From Akkermansiaceae bacterium (GTDB lineage Bacteria; Verrucomicrobiota; Verrucomicrobiia; Verrucomicrobiales; Akkermansiaceae): a stretch of 64,000 nt of DNA. This document shows, piece after piece, positions 29,536 through 38,371 of this stretch. The position numbers and the translations under genes are program-made. The DNA is taken from assembly GCA_026421245.1 (NCBI GenBank), contig JAPKDJ010000013.1, positions 1 to 64,000 on the forward strand, in the 5' to 3' direction. The first letter of the stretch is position 1, and the number at the start of each line of letters is the position of its first letter. The notes beneath the pieces are model-generated. The model saw only the letters and a program-made list of their open reading frames with translations, ran no database searches and was not told the DNA's origin.

Positions 29536-29885
29536 CATTCGTCGAGGGTAGAACAGGAATGATGAGCTTGCAATCACAAGGGAGTCATGACGACGTGAGG
29601 CTTTTGGCAGTACGGAAGCCGAATTGCTAATATTGGGGGTGAATGAAAACCAACAAAACAGCCGTTATGATCAGAAGATCAAGGGAGTCCTGTCTGAATG
29701 ACTCGAGTCGCTCTTACCTGTGTTGAGTTTCTTGGCAGGGCGGGAATGATATTTGTAGCGTTTTTCCGCGAGGACAGGGCGGAGTTTTCTCAAATAGGTT
29801 GAGGTGTTCCGCTGGGAATATTTCTGCATCAAGCCCTTGATCTGTGAGGTGATCTCGGGCAAGAGTTTGCCAAAGCTGAGGCCGG

Positions 29886-31241
29886 TCACTCCTTCCCGGC
29901 CTTCCGCTCCTCACGGATACAATAGAGCCGCTCGGCGGTCCGGATCAGAAGGCGGTCACCCGCCATCGCGGGGCAGGCCATGCACATATCATCGTCCCCG
30001 AGACGGTTGGTCCCAAGCAGTTCAAACGTTTTGCCTGCCTTGCACACGAAGGTCGCGCCGTCTTCGTTCAGACAGAAGATCATCCCGTTGTAGGCCCATG
30101 GCGACACCGTGAATCCGGGACCGGGAGGGAGACGCTTTTTGTCATAGATTTCCTCTCCCGTTTTGGGGTCGAGCGAGGACATCCAGCCGCGGTCGAGAAG
30201 GACGTAGACCTGATCGCCGTAAAGCAGAGTAGTCGGGTTGTAGGGTGCCGCCTTCCAGTTACACCACTCGATAAATTCGCTGGAGGTCTCCTTCAGCTTC
30301 TTCAGCGAGATGTCGCCACTCGCGCCGGGCCGGATCGCGTAGAGCGGCTTTGTGAAATCCCCGACGTAGCCTGAGCTGACATAGAGAAGCCCTCCGTGCG
30401 CGTAGGGTGTCGCGATCGTGATGCTCGACATTCCCTTGAGCGACCATAGCTCCTTCCCGTCGAGATTGTAGGATCGCACCTTTCCGGTCCCAGCCGTGAC
30501 AATCTCGGTGCGCTTCGCGTTTTCCCAGATGAAGGGATTTGACCAGTTGCTCTTCTCGTCGCGATCGATTTTCCAGATCTCCTTCCCGGTCGCCTTGTCG
30601 AGCGCCATGATCCACGACGTTTCGTGGTTGTCATTTACGAGGTAAAGTCGTTTACCATGCAACACTGGGGAGGATGCGGTCCCCCATCCGAGGCGGGTCT
30701 TGCGCGGCGCGAAGCGCTTGCTCCACTTCAAGTTGCCATCAAGGTCGAAGGTGAAGATCCCGAGGTTCCCGAAACGGCAGTAGACCCGCTCCCCGTCGGT
30801 GACCGGAGTTTCGGAGGCGTAGCTATTTTTGAGGTGGATCGACGACTGCGGTTTCCCTTCGTGCACCTGCCGTTGCCATAGGACCTTTCCCGAATCGAGA
30901 TCGAGGCAGAAAACCTTCCACTGGTGCACGGTGTCGGGAAACCCCGGCCGCTCGCCGCCGAAGTAGAGCCCCTTCTGCGGGGTCTCCGATTCGCCGAGAT
31001 TAACGACAGTGGTCAGAAAGACCCGGTTGTTCCACACGATAGGCGACGACCAGCCACGTCCGGGAAGATCGGTCTTCCATTCCACGTTTTCGGTCGCTGA
31101 CCAGCGTGTGGGCAAACCCGCGTTGCTCCCGATCCCCCGTGCGTCCGCTCCGCGGAAGGAGGGCCATTGGTCCTGGGCTACAGCAGTGACGCTGAGAAGC
31201 ATTGAGATTGCGAGGAGGGTGAAAGTGGTTGTTCGTCTCAT
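29886..31241 (-). CDS. PQQ-binding-like beta-propeller repeat protein
   Basis: MRRTTTFTLLAISMLLSVTAVAQDQWPSFRGADARGIGSNAGLPTRWS; repeated LDxxTGKEIW blades. Confidence 0.92.
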   Translation of the reverse strand: MRRTTTFTLLAISMLLSVTAVAQDQWPSFRGADARGIGSNAGLPTRWSATENVEWKTDLPGRGWSSPIVWNNRVFLTTVVNLGESETPQKGLYFGGERPGFPDTVHQWKVFCLDLDSGKVLWQRQVHEGKPQSSIHLKNSYASETPVTDGERVYCRFGNLGIFTFDLDGNLKWSKRFAPRKTRLGWGTASSPVLHGKRLYLVNDNHETSWIMALDKATGKEIWKIDRDEKSNWSNPFIWENAKRTEIVTAGTGKVRSYNLDGKELWSLKGMSSITIATPYAHGGLLYVSSGYVGDFTKPLYAIRPGASGDISLKKLKETSSEFIEWCNWKAAPYNPTTLLYGDQVYVLLDRGWMSSLDPKTGEEIYDKKRLPPGPGFTVSPWAYNGMIFCLNEDGATFVCKAGKTFELLGTNRLGDDDMCMACPAMAGDRLLIRTAERLYCIREERKAGKE

Positions 31242-31479
31242 GGGTCCGTTAGAATGAGCAATACTGTATCGTAATTCGTCAATGCTGGGAATCTCCTTTC
31301 TCCGGCCCTGCCGCCATCGGGGGCTCGCGCCTAGGCAGCGAGGAGCGCCCGCGGTGACAAAATCGAAAAGAAGGGACCGCGTTAGGTCGCTGACAACTAT
31401 ACCTCGAGGCAGGGCACCGACCGAATCGAGGCACGAGTTCGGACACCGCCGGCCCACCACTCAGCACCCCGAAGAAGCT

Positions 31480-31805
31480 CCGCCCTTGCCTGTCGTAAGG
31501 AGCCTTTTAGTGGTGTATGAGAAAGAAGGGGTTCTCCGTGTCGCGACCTGACTTTAACCAATCCAGCGTAAGATCGGTGATCACGTCCGACGAGTGGACC
31601 TTCTTGCGAATACCGTTCTTTTCCATGGCTGGTTCCCGGGAGCGATGCTGACTTCCAGGTCGAGCACACCGTTCGTCTGCGGGTATTGCCCGGTGATGAT
31701 ACTGGCTCGGCTCGGGGTGCAGATCGAGTTGGGGTAGAAGACGCGCTTGAAGCGCATTCCTTTCTCCGCCAATTTGTCCAGGGTCGGAGTTGGACTCAGC
31801 TACTC
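31480..31805 (-). pseudogene. sulfatase remnant, internally deleted and frameshifted
   Basis: [47 protein letters not shown] | [45 protein letters not shown]. Confidence 0.85.
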
Positions 31806-32029
31806 CTTCGTCTTCATTTCAGTGTATGGAGAGCTGCTTATTTTGCACATTTTCATGGCTTGCGCGATGGGGGCGCCATTTATTCATTGGGAATGTCCCC
31901 GCTCTATCCAACCGGTTGCAGAGAATCGGGTGCTAGGAAGCATCACGCCTAGTTGCAATCAGGGAAACCGGCCCTTGTAACATTCTGAAATTCAGGCTAC
32001 CTCAAGATTGATAAATCCTAATATTCCAT

Positions 32030-32440
32030 ATGTTCAAACAATTCAAAGAATTCGCATTTAAAGGCAATCTCATCGATATGGCGGTAGGTATCATTATCGG
32101 TGGAGCGTTCGCAACTGTCGTGAAGTCACTGGTTGATAACGTCTTTATGCCAGTTCTCGGCAATCTTACTGGGGGCATTAATTTCGCCGACCAATACATC
32201 AACTTGAGCGATGAGAAGCCTGATTCTTTCGCGGCAGCCAAGGAAGCCGGACTTCCCGTGATTGGCTATGGCCAGTTTCTTCAGGATTTCATCTCCTTCG
32301 TGATTCTCGCCTTCGTCGTCTTCATTGTGATCAAGAAGGTGGTAGGCTCGATGCAAAAAGAAGGGGAAGCAAAGCCTGTTGATCCACCCAAGCAGGAAGT
32401 TCTTCTCGGGGAAATCCGTGACCTTCTCAAGAAAGGGTGA
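32030..32440 (+). CDS. mscL: large-conductance mechanosensitive channel MscL
   Basis: MFKQFKEFAFKGNLIDMAVGIIIGGAFATVVKSLVDNVFMPVLG. Confidence 0.98.
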   Translation: MFKQFKEFAFKGNLIDMAVGIIIGGAFATVVKSLVDNVFMPVLGNLTGGINFADQYINLSDEKPDSFAAAKEAGLPVIGYGQFLQDFISFVILAFVVFIVIKKVVGSMQKEGEAKPVDPPKQEVLLGEIRDLLKKG

Positions 32441-32529
32441 TTTTTCCCGGCAAACCCGGACCTTCAGACAAAAGTGGCTTTCTTGAAAAAGGGACCCGCC
32501 TGTTTGGTGATGGCATTTCTAGACCAAAA

Positions 32530-32557
32530 GAAGCCCGGCCAAAAATGACCGGGCTTC
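32530..32557. terminator. hairpin, likely shared terminator between convergent mscL and EF-hand gene
   Basis: Perfect 9-bp inverted repeat gaagcccgg...ccgggcttc with 10-nt loop; T4 tract on the minus-strand exit side. Confidence 0.7.
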
Positions 32558-32588
32558 CCATTTCGGTATCTATCGGGGGAATATAAGA

Positions 32589-33074
32589 TTAAAACTCACT
32601 TACAGTAGCTGGCTTCTTGCCCTTTTTGGGGCCGCCTTTGCCTTTGCCTTTACCTTTACCTTTACCTTCGGGAGCACCTTTTCCTCTTGCAGGGCGATCT
32701 CCGCGAGGAGGCATGGCCTTGCGCATTTCGGCGCGCTCTTCTTCGCTGAGTTTTCCGTCAGTGTTTTTGTCGAATTTCTTGATCATTTCAGCGCGACGGG
32801 CGGCGGAGGCGTCTTTACGCTCTTCGGCGCTAAGTTTTCCGTCTTTGTCCTTGTCGAATTTCTTAAGCATTTCGGCCTTGCGAGCTTCGCCGGCAACTTT
32901 GCGCTCTTCGGCGTTGAGTTTTCCGTCTTTGTCCTTGTCGAACTTTTCAAGTATTTCCTTGGGGACGGGACGTGCTCCACCGCGAGGGCTTTTTCCTTTT
33001 CCTTTGGGAGGTTCGGCATTTGCGATGGCACATGTGGCGAGGGCCACGATGACGGATGTCAGTTTCATTTTCAT
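32589..33074 (-). CDS. secreted EF-hand protein
   Basis: Signal peptide; loops DKDKDGKLNAEE, DKDKDGKLSAEE, DKNTDGKLSEEE; Gly/Lys-rich tail. Confidence 0.9.
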   Translation of the reverse strand: MKMKLTSVIVALATCAIANAEPPKGKGKSPRGGARPVPKEILEKFDKDKDGKLNAEERKVAGEARKAEMLKKFDKDKDGKLSAEERKDASAARRAEMIKKFDKNTDGKLSEEERAEMRKAMPPRGDRPARGKGAPEGKGKGKGKGKGGPKKGKKPATVSEF

Positions 33075-33206
33075 AGTTGTTTATTGAGTTATCGGGAATG
33101 GGGGCCCCCGGATTCGCACGATCTAACCGGACGATTCGAGAAAAGTTGCATTTTTTTTCGCGAATTGTCATTGCTCGTCGCTGGCCCTGTCCCAAAGATC
33201 CCTGAA

Positions 33207-34103
33207 ATGCCAGACGAGGCCAATAAATCTTCCAAAGCCGAGGTCTTCCGCTCCCGGTTGACGAGCACTCTGATTTTGTGGGCGATTGTGACCGCGGTCT
33301 TTGTGTCCCAGAACGCCTGGGCCTTTTTCGGGCTGGTGAGTTTTCTTACGATTGCAGGAGCGATTGAGTTTCGCGGATTATTTTCGAAATTTCCCGGCGA
33401 TGGTTGCCGGACCATTGGTTTGGTGGTCGGATTGGTGGTGGCTCTTCATACTGGGGTGGGTTTGATCTGCGGGTGTCTGGATCAAGGCGATTATCTTTGG
33501 GAGCTGGTGGGGCTTGTGGTGGTGGTATTGGCGGGATTTTGTTGGAGGTTTCGGAATGGGATCGAAGGGCGTCAAAGTGTCGATGCGGTTGGGGATAGTT
33601 TGTTGGCGTATGTCTATGTGCCGGTGCTCTTCGGGTGCTTTGTATTTCGTCTGATCTTCCTTCCTGACACGGGGGGGCAGGTGCCGGGAGCATGGTTGAT
33701 TCTTTTCATGATTGCGGTAGCGAAGTTTACTGACATGGGGGCTTACATCACGGGTTCACTCATCGGTAAAAACAAGATGGCACCCCATTTGAGTCCGGCG
33801 AAGACGTGGGAGGGATTCTTTGGAGCCTTGGTGTTTGCGCAACTGGCGGCCTGGAGTGTTTGGGCCTTATCAGGTGAGACGCTGGCATGGATTCCTCCGG
33901 TGCATTTAGGAGTGCTGGCATTGTTGATTAGCCTCGTCTCGGTGGCGGGGGATTTGGCGGAATCGATTTTGAAGAGAAGTTTGGAAGTGAAAGATTCTGG
34001 AAATCTTATGCCGGGAATTGGCGGAATTTTGGACCTGATCGATAGCCTTTGCTTCGCTGCTCCGGTGACTTATTTTTACCTTTTGGCGACTGGCTTGGTA
34101 TGA
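33207..34103 (+). CDS. cdsA: phosphatidate cytidylyltransferase
   Basis: Multi-TM; C-terminal signature LSLVSVAGDLAESILKRSLEVKDSGNLMPGIGGILDLIDSL. Confidence 0.95.
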   Translation: MPDEANKSSKAEVFRSRLTSTLILWAIVTAVFVSQNAWAFFGLVSFLTIAGAIEFRGLFSKFPGDGCRTIGLVVGLVVALHTGVGLICGCLDQGDYLWELVGLVVVVLAGFCWRFRNGIEGRQSVDAVGDSLLAYVYVPVLFGCFVFRLIFLPDTGGQVPGAWLILFMIAVAKFTDMGAYITGSLIGKNKMAPHLSPAKTWEGFFGALVFAQLAAWSVWALSGETLAWIPPVHLGVLALLISLVSVAGDLAESILKRSLEVKDSGNLMPGIGGILDLIDSLCFAAPVTYFYLLATGLV

Positions 34104-35254
34104 TGAAGAAGCGGGTCTTAATTTTGGGTTCGACGGGTTCGATTGGGACAAGTGCCTTGATCGTGGCGCGGCAAATTCCGGATCGCATGGAGATTGTTGG
34201 GTTGGCGGCGGGGAGGCGAGTGGAGGATCTGGAGGAACAAGCGAGAGAGTTTGGTGTGAATCATCTCTGTTTGGCTGACGAGTCGAGGTATGCTGAATTA
34301 AAAGGCGAGAGGCGGACGGTTTTTACGGGTGCAGAGGGACTGGTCGAAATTGTTGAGGCGACGAAACCAGACTTGGTGCTGGTGGCGATTGTGGGTGTGG
34401 AAGGCTTACGACCGACTTTGAAAGCAATCGAGCTGGGTTGTGATGTTGCGGTGGCGAGTAAGGAGATTTTGGTGATGGCGGGTGAAGTGGTGATGACTGC
34501 CGCTCGTGAAAAAGGAGTGAACATTTTGCCGGTGGACAGCGAGCACAACGCCATTTTCCAGTGTCTTGAAGGGCACAAGGGAGGATCGGACGAGGTGAGA
34601 CGGTTGATTGTGACAGCATCCGGCGGCCCGTTCCGGACGTGGCCGGTGGAGAAACTTTCGGAGGTGAAATTAGAGGACGCGCTGAAGCATCCGACTTGGG
34701 AGATGGGGCAGAAAATAACGATTGATTCGGCGTCTCTTTTCAACAAGGGGCTGGAGATGATCGAGGCGCGTTGGCTGTTCGACATTTCGATGTCGAAGAT
34801 CGAGGTTGTGGTACATCCGCAGAGCATCGTTCATTCGATGGTCGAGTTTATCGATGGAAGCGTGCTGGCACAGCTAAGCACGGCGGATATGTGTTTTCCA
34901 ATTCAGTATGCTGTGGTGTGGCCCGAGCGGTTAAAAAACGAGCTCAAGCCGTTGGATTTCCCCACGCTGGCAAAGCTCGAATTTGAGGCCCCGAGGGAAG
35001 CCGACTTCCCAGCACTTGGTTTGGCCCGCGAGGCGGGAGAACGGGGGGGGACATTGCCTGCGGTTTTGAATGCCGCGAACGAGGTGGCAAACGAAGCTTT
35101 TCGACGCCGGGCGCTTAGTTTTCCGGGGATCTGGGATGTGGTTGAGAAGACGATGAACCAAGTCGATCACGTCGATTCCCAAGATCTCGAGGTGGTTGTG
35201 AATGCCGATCTCGAGGCCCGGCGGGTGGCACGCGAGCTTACCAGGCTCGGATAA
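34100..35254 (+). CDS. dxr: 1-deoxy-D-xylulose-5-phosphate reductoisomerase
   Basis: KKRVLILGSTGSIGTSALIVAR, LPVDSEHNAIFQCL, TASGGPFR, HPTWEMGQKITIDSASLFNKGLEMIEARWLF. Confidence 0.98.
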   Translation: MMKKRVLILGSTGSIGTSALIVARQIPDRMEIVGLAAGRRVEDLEEQAREFGVNHLCLADESRYAELKGERRTVFTGAEGLVEIVEATKPDLVLVAIVGVEGLRPTLKAIELGCDVAVASKEILVMAGEVVMTAAREKGVNILPVDSEHNAIFQCLEGHKGGSDEVRRLIVTASGGPFRTWPVEKLSEVKLEDALKHPTWEMGQKITIDSASLFNKGLEMIEARWLFDISMSKIEVVVHPQSIVHSMVEFIDGSVLAQLSTADMCFPIQYAVVWPERLKNELKPLDFPTLAKLEFEAPREADFPALGLAREAGERGGTLPAVLNAANEVANEAFRRRALSFPGIWDVVEKTMNQVDHVDSQDLEVVVNADLEARRVARELTRLG

Positions 35255-36260
35255 TTTCGTGAATGAGAGCCGGGCCGCGATAGACGAAGCCGGTGTAGAT
35301 TTGGACGAGGGAGGCACCGGCTGCTTTTTTGGCTAGGGCGTCTTCTGCTGAGAAGATGCCTCCTGCTCCAATGATGGGGACGTCCTTGCCGAGTCCGGCG
35401 TGGAATTGGGCGATGACTTCGGTTGAGTGAGAGGTCAGGGGTGCTCCTGAAAGGCCGCCGGCTTCCTTGGCGCTGGGGTGGCCTTTGACGGCCTCGCGCT
35501 CGAGAGTGGTATTGGTTGCGATCACGAAGTCGAGGCCGCCATCGCGAAAGACTCTGGAGAGTCCGGTGATTTGCTTTTCCTCGAGGTCAGGTGCGACTTT
35601 GAGGGCAAAGGGGACGTAGCGACCGGTTTCCTTGTGAAGTTTGCTTTGGAGATTTTTGAGGGTCTTGAGAAGTTTTGCTGCTGAGCCCTCCGACTGGAGC
35701 TCGCGGAGGCCCGGGGTGTTGGGGGAAGAAAAGTTGGCAGTGATGTAATCGGCCCATGGGTAGGCTTTTTCAAAGGCGATGGCGTAGTCGTCGTTGGCCT
35801 CTTCATTGGGCGTGACTTTGTTTTTACCGATATTGACCCCGAGGATGCCTTTGAACGAAGTCGCGGAGCGGGCGTTGGCGAGTCCTTGGTCGATGCCGGG
35901 ATTGTTAAAGCCCATGCGGTTGATGAGGGCCTTATGTTGAGGGAGTCGGAAGAGGCGGGGGAATTCGTTTCCGTCCTGGGGTTTGGGAGTCAGGGTGCCC
36001 ACTTCGAGGTGTCCAAAACCGAGGCGGCCGAGGGCGTCGATGGTGTTGGCTTCCTTGTCGAGTCCAGCGGCGAGTCCAACGGGATTTGGGAAAGTGAGAC
36101 CAGCGAAAGTCACCGGCTTGGATTCCGGTTCGGTCGTCATCGATTTGAGAAGCCCGAGCTTTTCAGTGTGTCGGAGCCCGGCCATCGAGAGATGGTGGGC
36201 GCGTTCGGCCTCGAGGAGGAAGAGGATGGCGCGTGCGGCGGGGTAGAAGAGGTTAAGCAC
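35238..36260 (-). CDS. pyrD: dihydroorotate dehydrogenase (quinone)
   Basis: FPNPVGLAAGLDKEANTIDALGRLGFGHLEVGTLTPKPQDGN, ANFSSPNTPGLRELQ, IIGAGGIFSAEDALAKKAAGASLVQIYTGFVYRGP. Confidence 0.98.
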   Translation of the reverse strand: MLNLFYPAARAILFLLEAERAHHLSMAGLRHTEKLGLLKSMTTEPESKPVTFAGLTFPNPVGLAAGLDKEANTIDALGRLGFGHLEVGTLTPKPQDGNEFPRLFRLPQHKALINRMGFNNPGIDQGLANARSATSFKGILGVNIGKNKVTPNEEANDDYAIAFEKAYPWADYITANFSSPNTPGLRELQSEGSAAKLLKTLKNLQSKLHKETGRYVPFALKVAPDLEEKQITGLSRVFRDGGLDFVIATNTTLEREAVKGHPSAKEAGGLSGAPLTSHSTEVIAQFHAGLGKDVPIIGAGGIFSAEDALAKKAAGASLVQIYTGFVYRGPALIHEIIRAW

Positions 36261-36356
36261 GCGTGATATGTGCCGAACTTGGATCGATTAGGCAAGTTTA
36301 GCCGCTTGCAGATTTCTTTTTGTGGCGAGTTGCCTTTATTGGGAGCGAGAGGGTCA

Positions 36357-36983
36357 AGGTCATACGGACTTCCCGTAGCGGGGTGCCATCGGAAATGGTC
36401 TGAAGGAGGCGGGTGCGGCAGTCGGCGGCGCGGAGGACGTTGGAGTGGCGATGGGTGAGGGTGAGTGGCGAAGAGAGCGGGGACGGTGGCCGAGTCCGCC
36501 GATGTGTTCATCTAAGATGCGACATTTGAGGATAGTTCTTCCCGAGGTGTAGCGATTGGGAAAAGCGCGATGATATTTCTCAACATAGGTGTCACGATGC
36601 CAGCCGAGGTTGAGCATGAGGTCGATGTAACGAATCACTCAGCGGGTTGGGTTGTAATCTTGAGCGGCGGAGATCTAGTCGTAGAGGGCGCGGGCGAGCT
36701 TGAAATTGATGGTGTTTTCTCCGGCGTTGAGGTTTTGATGATAGTGGACATTGCGTTGTCCCCCAAATCCCGCCTGATCGCGGAGAATGCCGGACTTTTC
36801 GTTCACCGGAGTGAATTCGGAACGCCAAAGGATGCTATCGGGATGATGTGAAAGAGGAGCATGATAGATCGAGAACTCGGGATAGTCCTGATCGAGGGCC
36901 TCGCGATTGTAATGCCAGTGGACCGGCATCGCGAAGGCGTCGGCGATCAGCGAACCTTGGGAGGCGGCTTCATGAATTGTCAT
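36357..36983 (-). pseudogene. ADP-ribosylglycohydrolase family protein, two nonsense codons and two frameshifts
   Basis: MTIHEAASQGSLIADAFAMPVHWHYNREALDQDYPEFSIYHAPLSHHPDSILWRSEF...LARALYD*ISAAQDYNPTR*VIRYIDLMLNLGWHRDTYVEKYHRAFPNRY...DEHIGGL | ATVPALFAT | LTHRHSNVLRAADCRTRLLQTISDGTPLREV. Confidence 0.88.
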
Positions 36984-37036
36984 GGCCGACTGTCTTTGGA
37001 GACTGGGAATTGTCTTCGAAAAATTTGGGACCGAAA

Positions 37037-38368
37037 TCAAGCGGTGAGTTCGGTCATTTCACCGGTACTATCGACAAATTTCGAAGAAGGCATGCCGAGG
37101 CGATTCATCATAGTGACAAAGAGATTTGAGAGAGGGACGTCGGACTTAAAACGATGGTAGCCGCCATGGTTGAGACCGAGGCGATCACCTCCCGCCAGGA
37201 CGAGAGGATAGTTGGTGTTGTTATGGGTGGTGCTGTTGCTGCTGCCGTAAAGAACCATGGTGTGGTCGAGAAGGTTGCCTTCGTTTTCGCGGGTGTCTTG
37301 CAAGCGCTGGAGGAAATATGAGAGCTGCTCGGCCCGGAAGCGGTCCCATTTTCCGAGGGCTTCGGCTCCTCCGGGTTTGTTCCATCCGTGGGCGAGACTG
37401 TGCTGGCTTTTGCCAAAGCCGAGAAGGGAGGGGAATTTGGTTGCGACCGAGGTGGCTCCGTTCATGTTCCCCATCTGGTAGGTCAGGAATCGGGTTGAGT
37501 CGCTCTGAATAGCGAGGAACATAAGATCCAGCATGGTCTTAATGAGCTCGCCGGGAGTCTTGTCATCGGCATCAAGATGGAGACCGTTGGCATCGACTTT
37601 AGGCTTTGGGATATCGAGCCACTTTTCCGAGCGTTCCACCCGTTGTTCGATTTGACGAACGGACTGAAGATATTCGTCGAACTTTTCCTGGTCTTGTTTG
37701 CCGAGTTTACGGCGAACTGATTTTGAATGCTCGAGGACAAGATCGAGCATGTGGTCCGAGTTCTCGAGCTCCTGCTGTTGGGCCACGAGAGTCCGATCCT
37801 CATTTCCAAAGAGGCGGTTGAAGACGATGCGGGGATTGTGCAGGGCGGGGACCGGTTGGCCGCTCCGGCTGAAGGAAAGGGTGCTGGATCTGGTGGCTTC
37901 ACCAACGCCGCCATCGACCGAGAGGCTCAGTGATCGAAAACGGGTTTCGTTGCCAAGTTTGGCAGCAAGGAGCTGATCGAGAGAGACTGAGTTTCTCAGT
38001 TGTCCGCCTTTGAGTTGGGCCGCGGTAAGGAAGATGTCAGCGGTGTCGTGGCCGCCGATCTTGCGACCGTTCGGGTGTGAAAGCCCGCCCAGGACCGAGA
38101 CATGATTGCGAAGTGACTCGAGGCATTTGAGACTTTCGTTGAATTGAAAATCGCGCCCTTCGGCGTCGGGAAACCATTGCCATTTGGCTTCGTCATTCTT
38201 CCTTTTTGGAAGGCTGACGCCGTAGGGGAAGTAAATGGAGCAGAACCGCTTGGGGCGTGGAGACGTTTTGGTGTCAGCACGCATGCATTCGAGGAAAGGC
38301 AGGGCGAGGGATGCTCCGAATCCTTGTAGGATGGTGCGACGGGGAAGGTGCCAGGATTTTCGGCTCAT
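37037..38368 (-). CDS. DUF1552 domain-containing protein (copy 3)
   Basis: RRTILQGFGASLALPFLECM Tat leader; shares GGVGEATRSSTLSFSRSGQPVPAL-type blocks with copy 2. Confidence 0.92.
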   Translation of the reverse strand: MSRKSWHLPRRTILQGFGASLALPFLECMRADTKTSPRPKRFCSIYFPYGVSLPKRKNDEAKWQWFPDAEGRDFQFNESLKCLESLRNHVSVLGGLSHPNGRKIGGHDTADIFLTAAQLKGGQLRNSVSLDQLLAAKLGNETRFRSLSLSVDGGVGEATRSSTLSFSRSGQPVPALHNPRIVFNRLFGNEDRTLVAQQQELENSDHMLDLVLEHSKSVRRKLGKQDQEKFDEYLQSVRQIEQRVERSEKWLDIPKPKVDANGLHLDADDKTPGELIKTMLDLMFLAIQSDSTRFLTYQMGNMNGATSVATKFPSLLGFGKSQHSLAHGWNKPGGAEALGKWDRFRAEQLSYFLQRLQDTRENEGNLLDHTMVLYGSSNSTTHNNTNYPLVLAGGDRLGLNHGGYHRFKSDVPLSNLFVTMMNRLGMPSSKFVDSTGEMTELTA

Positions 38369-38371
38369 GAG

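Noticed and set aside
36357-36983. Stop-codon recoding (TGA as Trp) to explain the in-frame TGA in the ADP-ribosylglycohydrolase
   Set aside because: A TAG and two frameshifts are also present, and TGA is a normal terminator for intact genes such as cdsA and the DUF4175-like gene.
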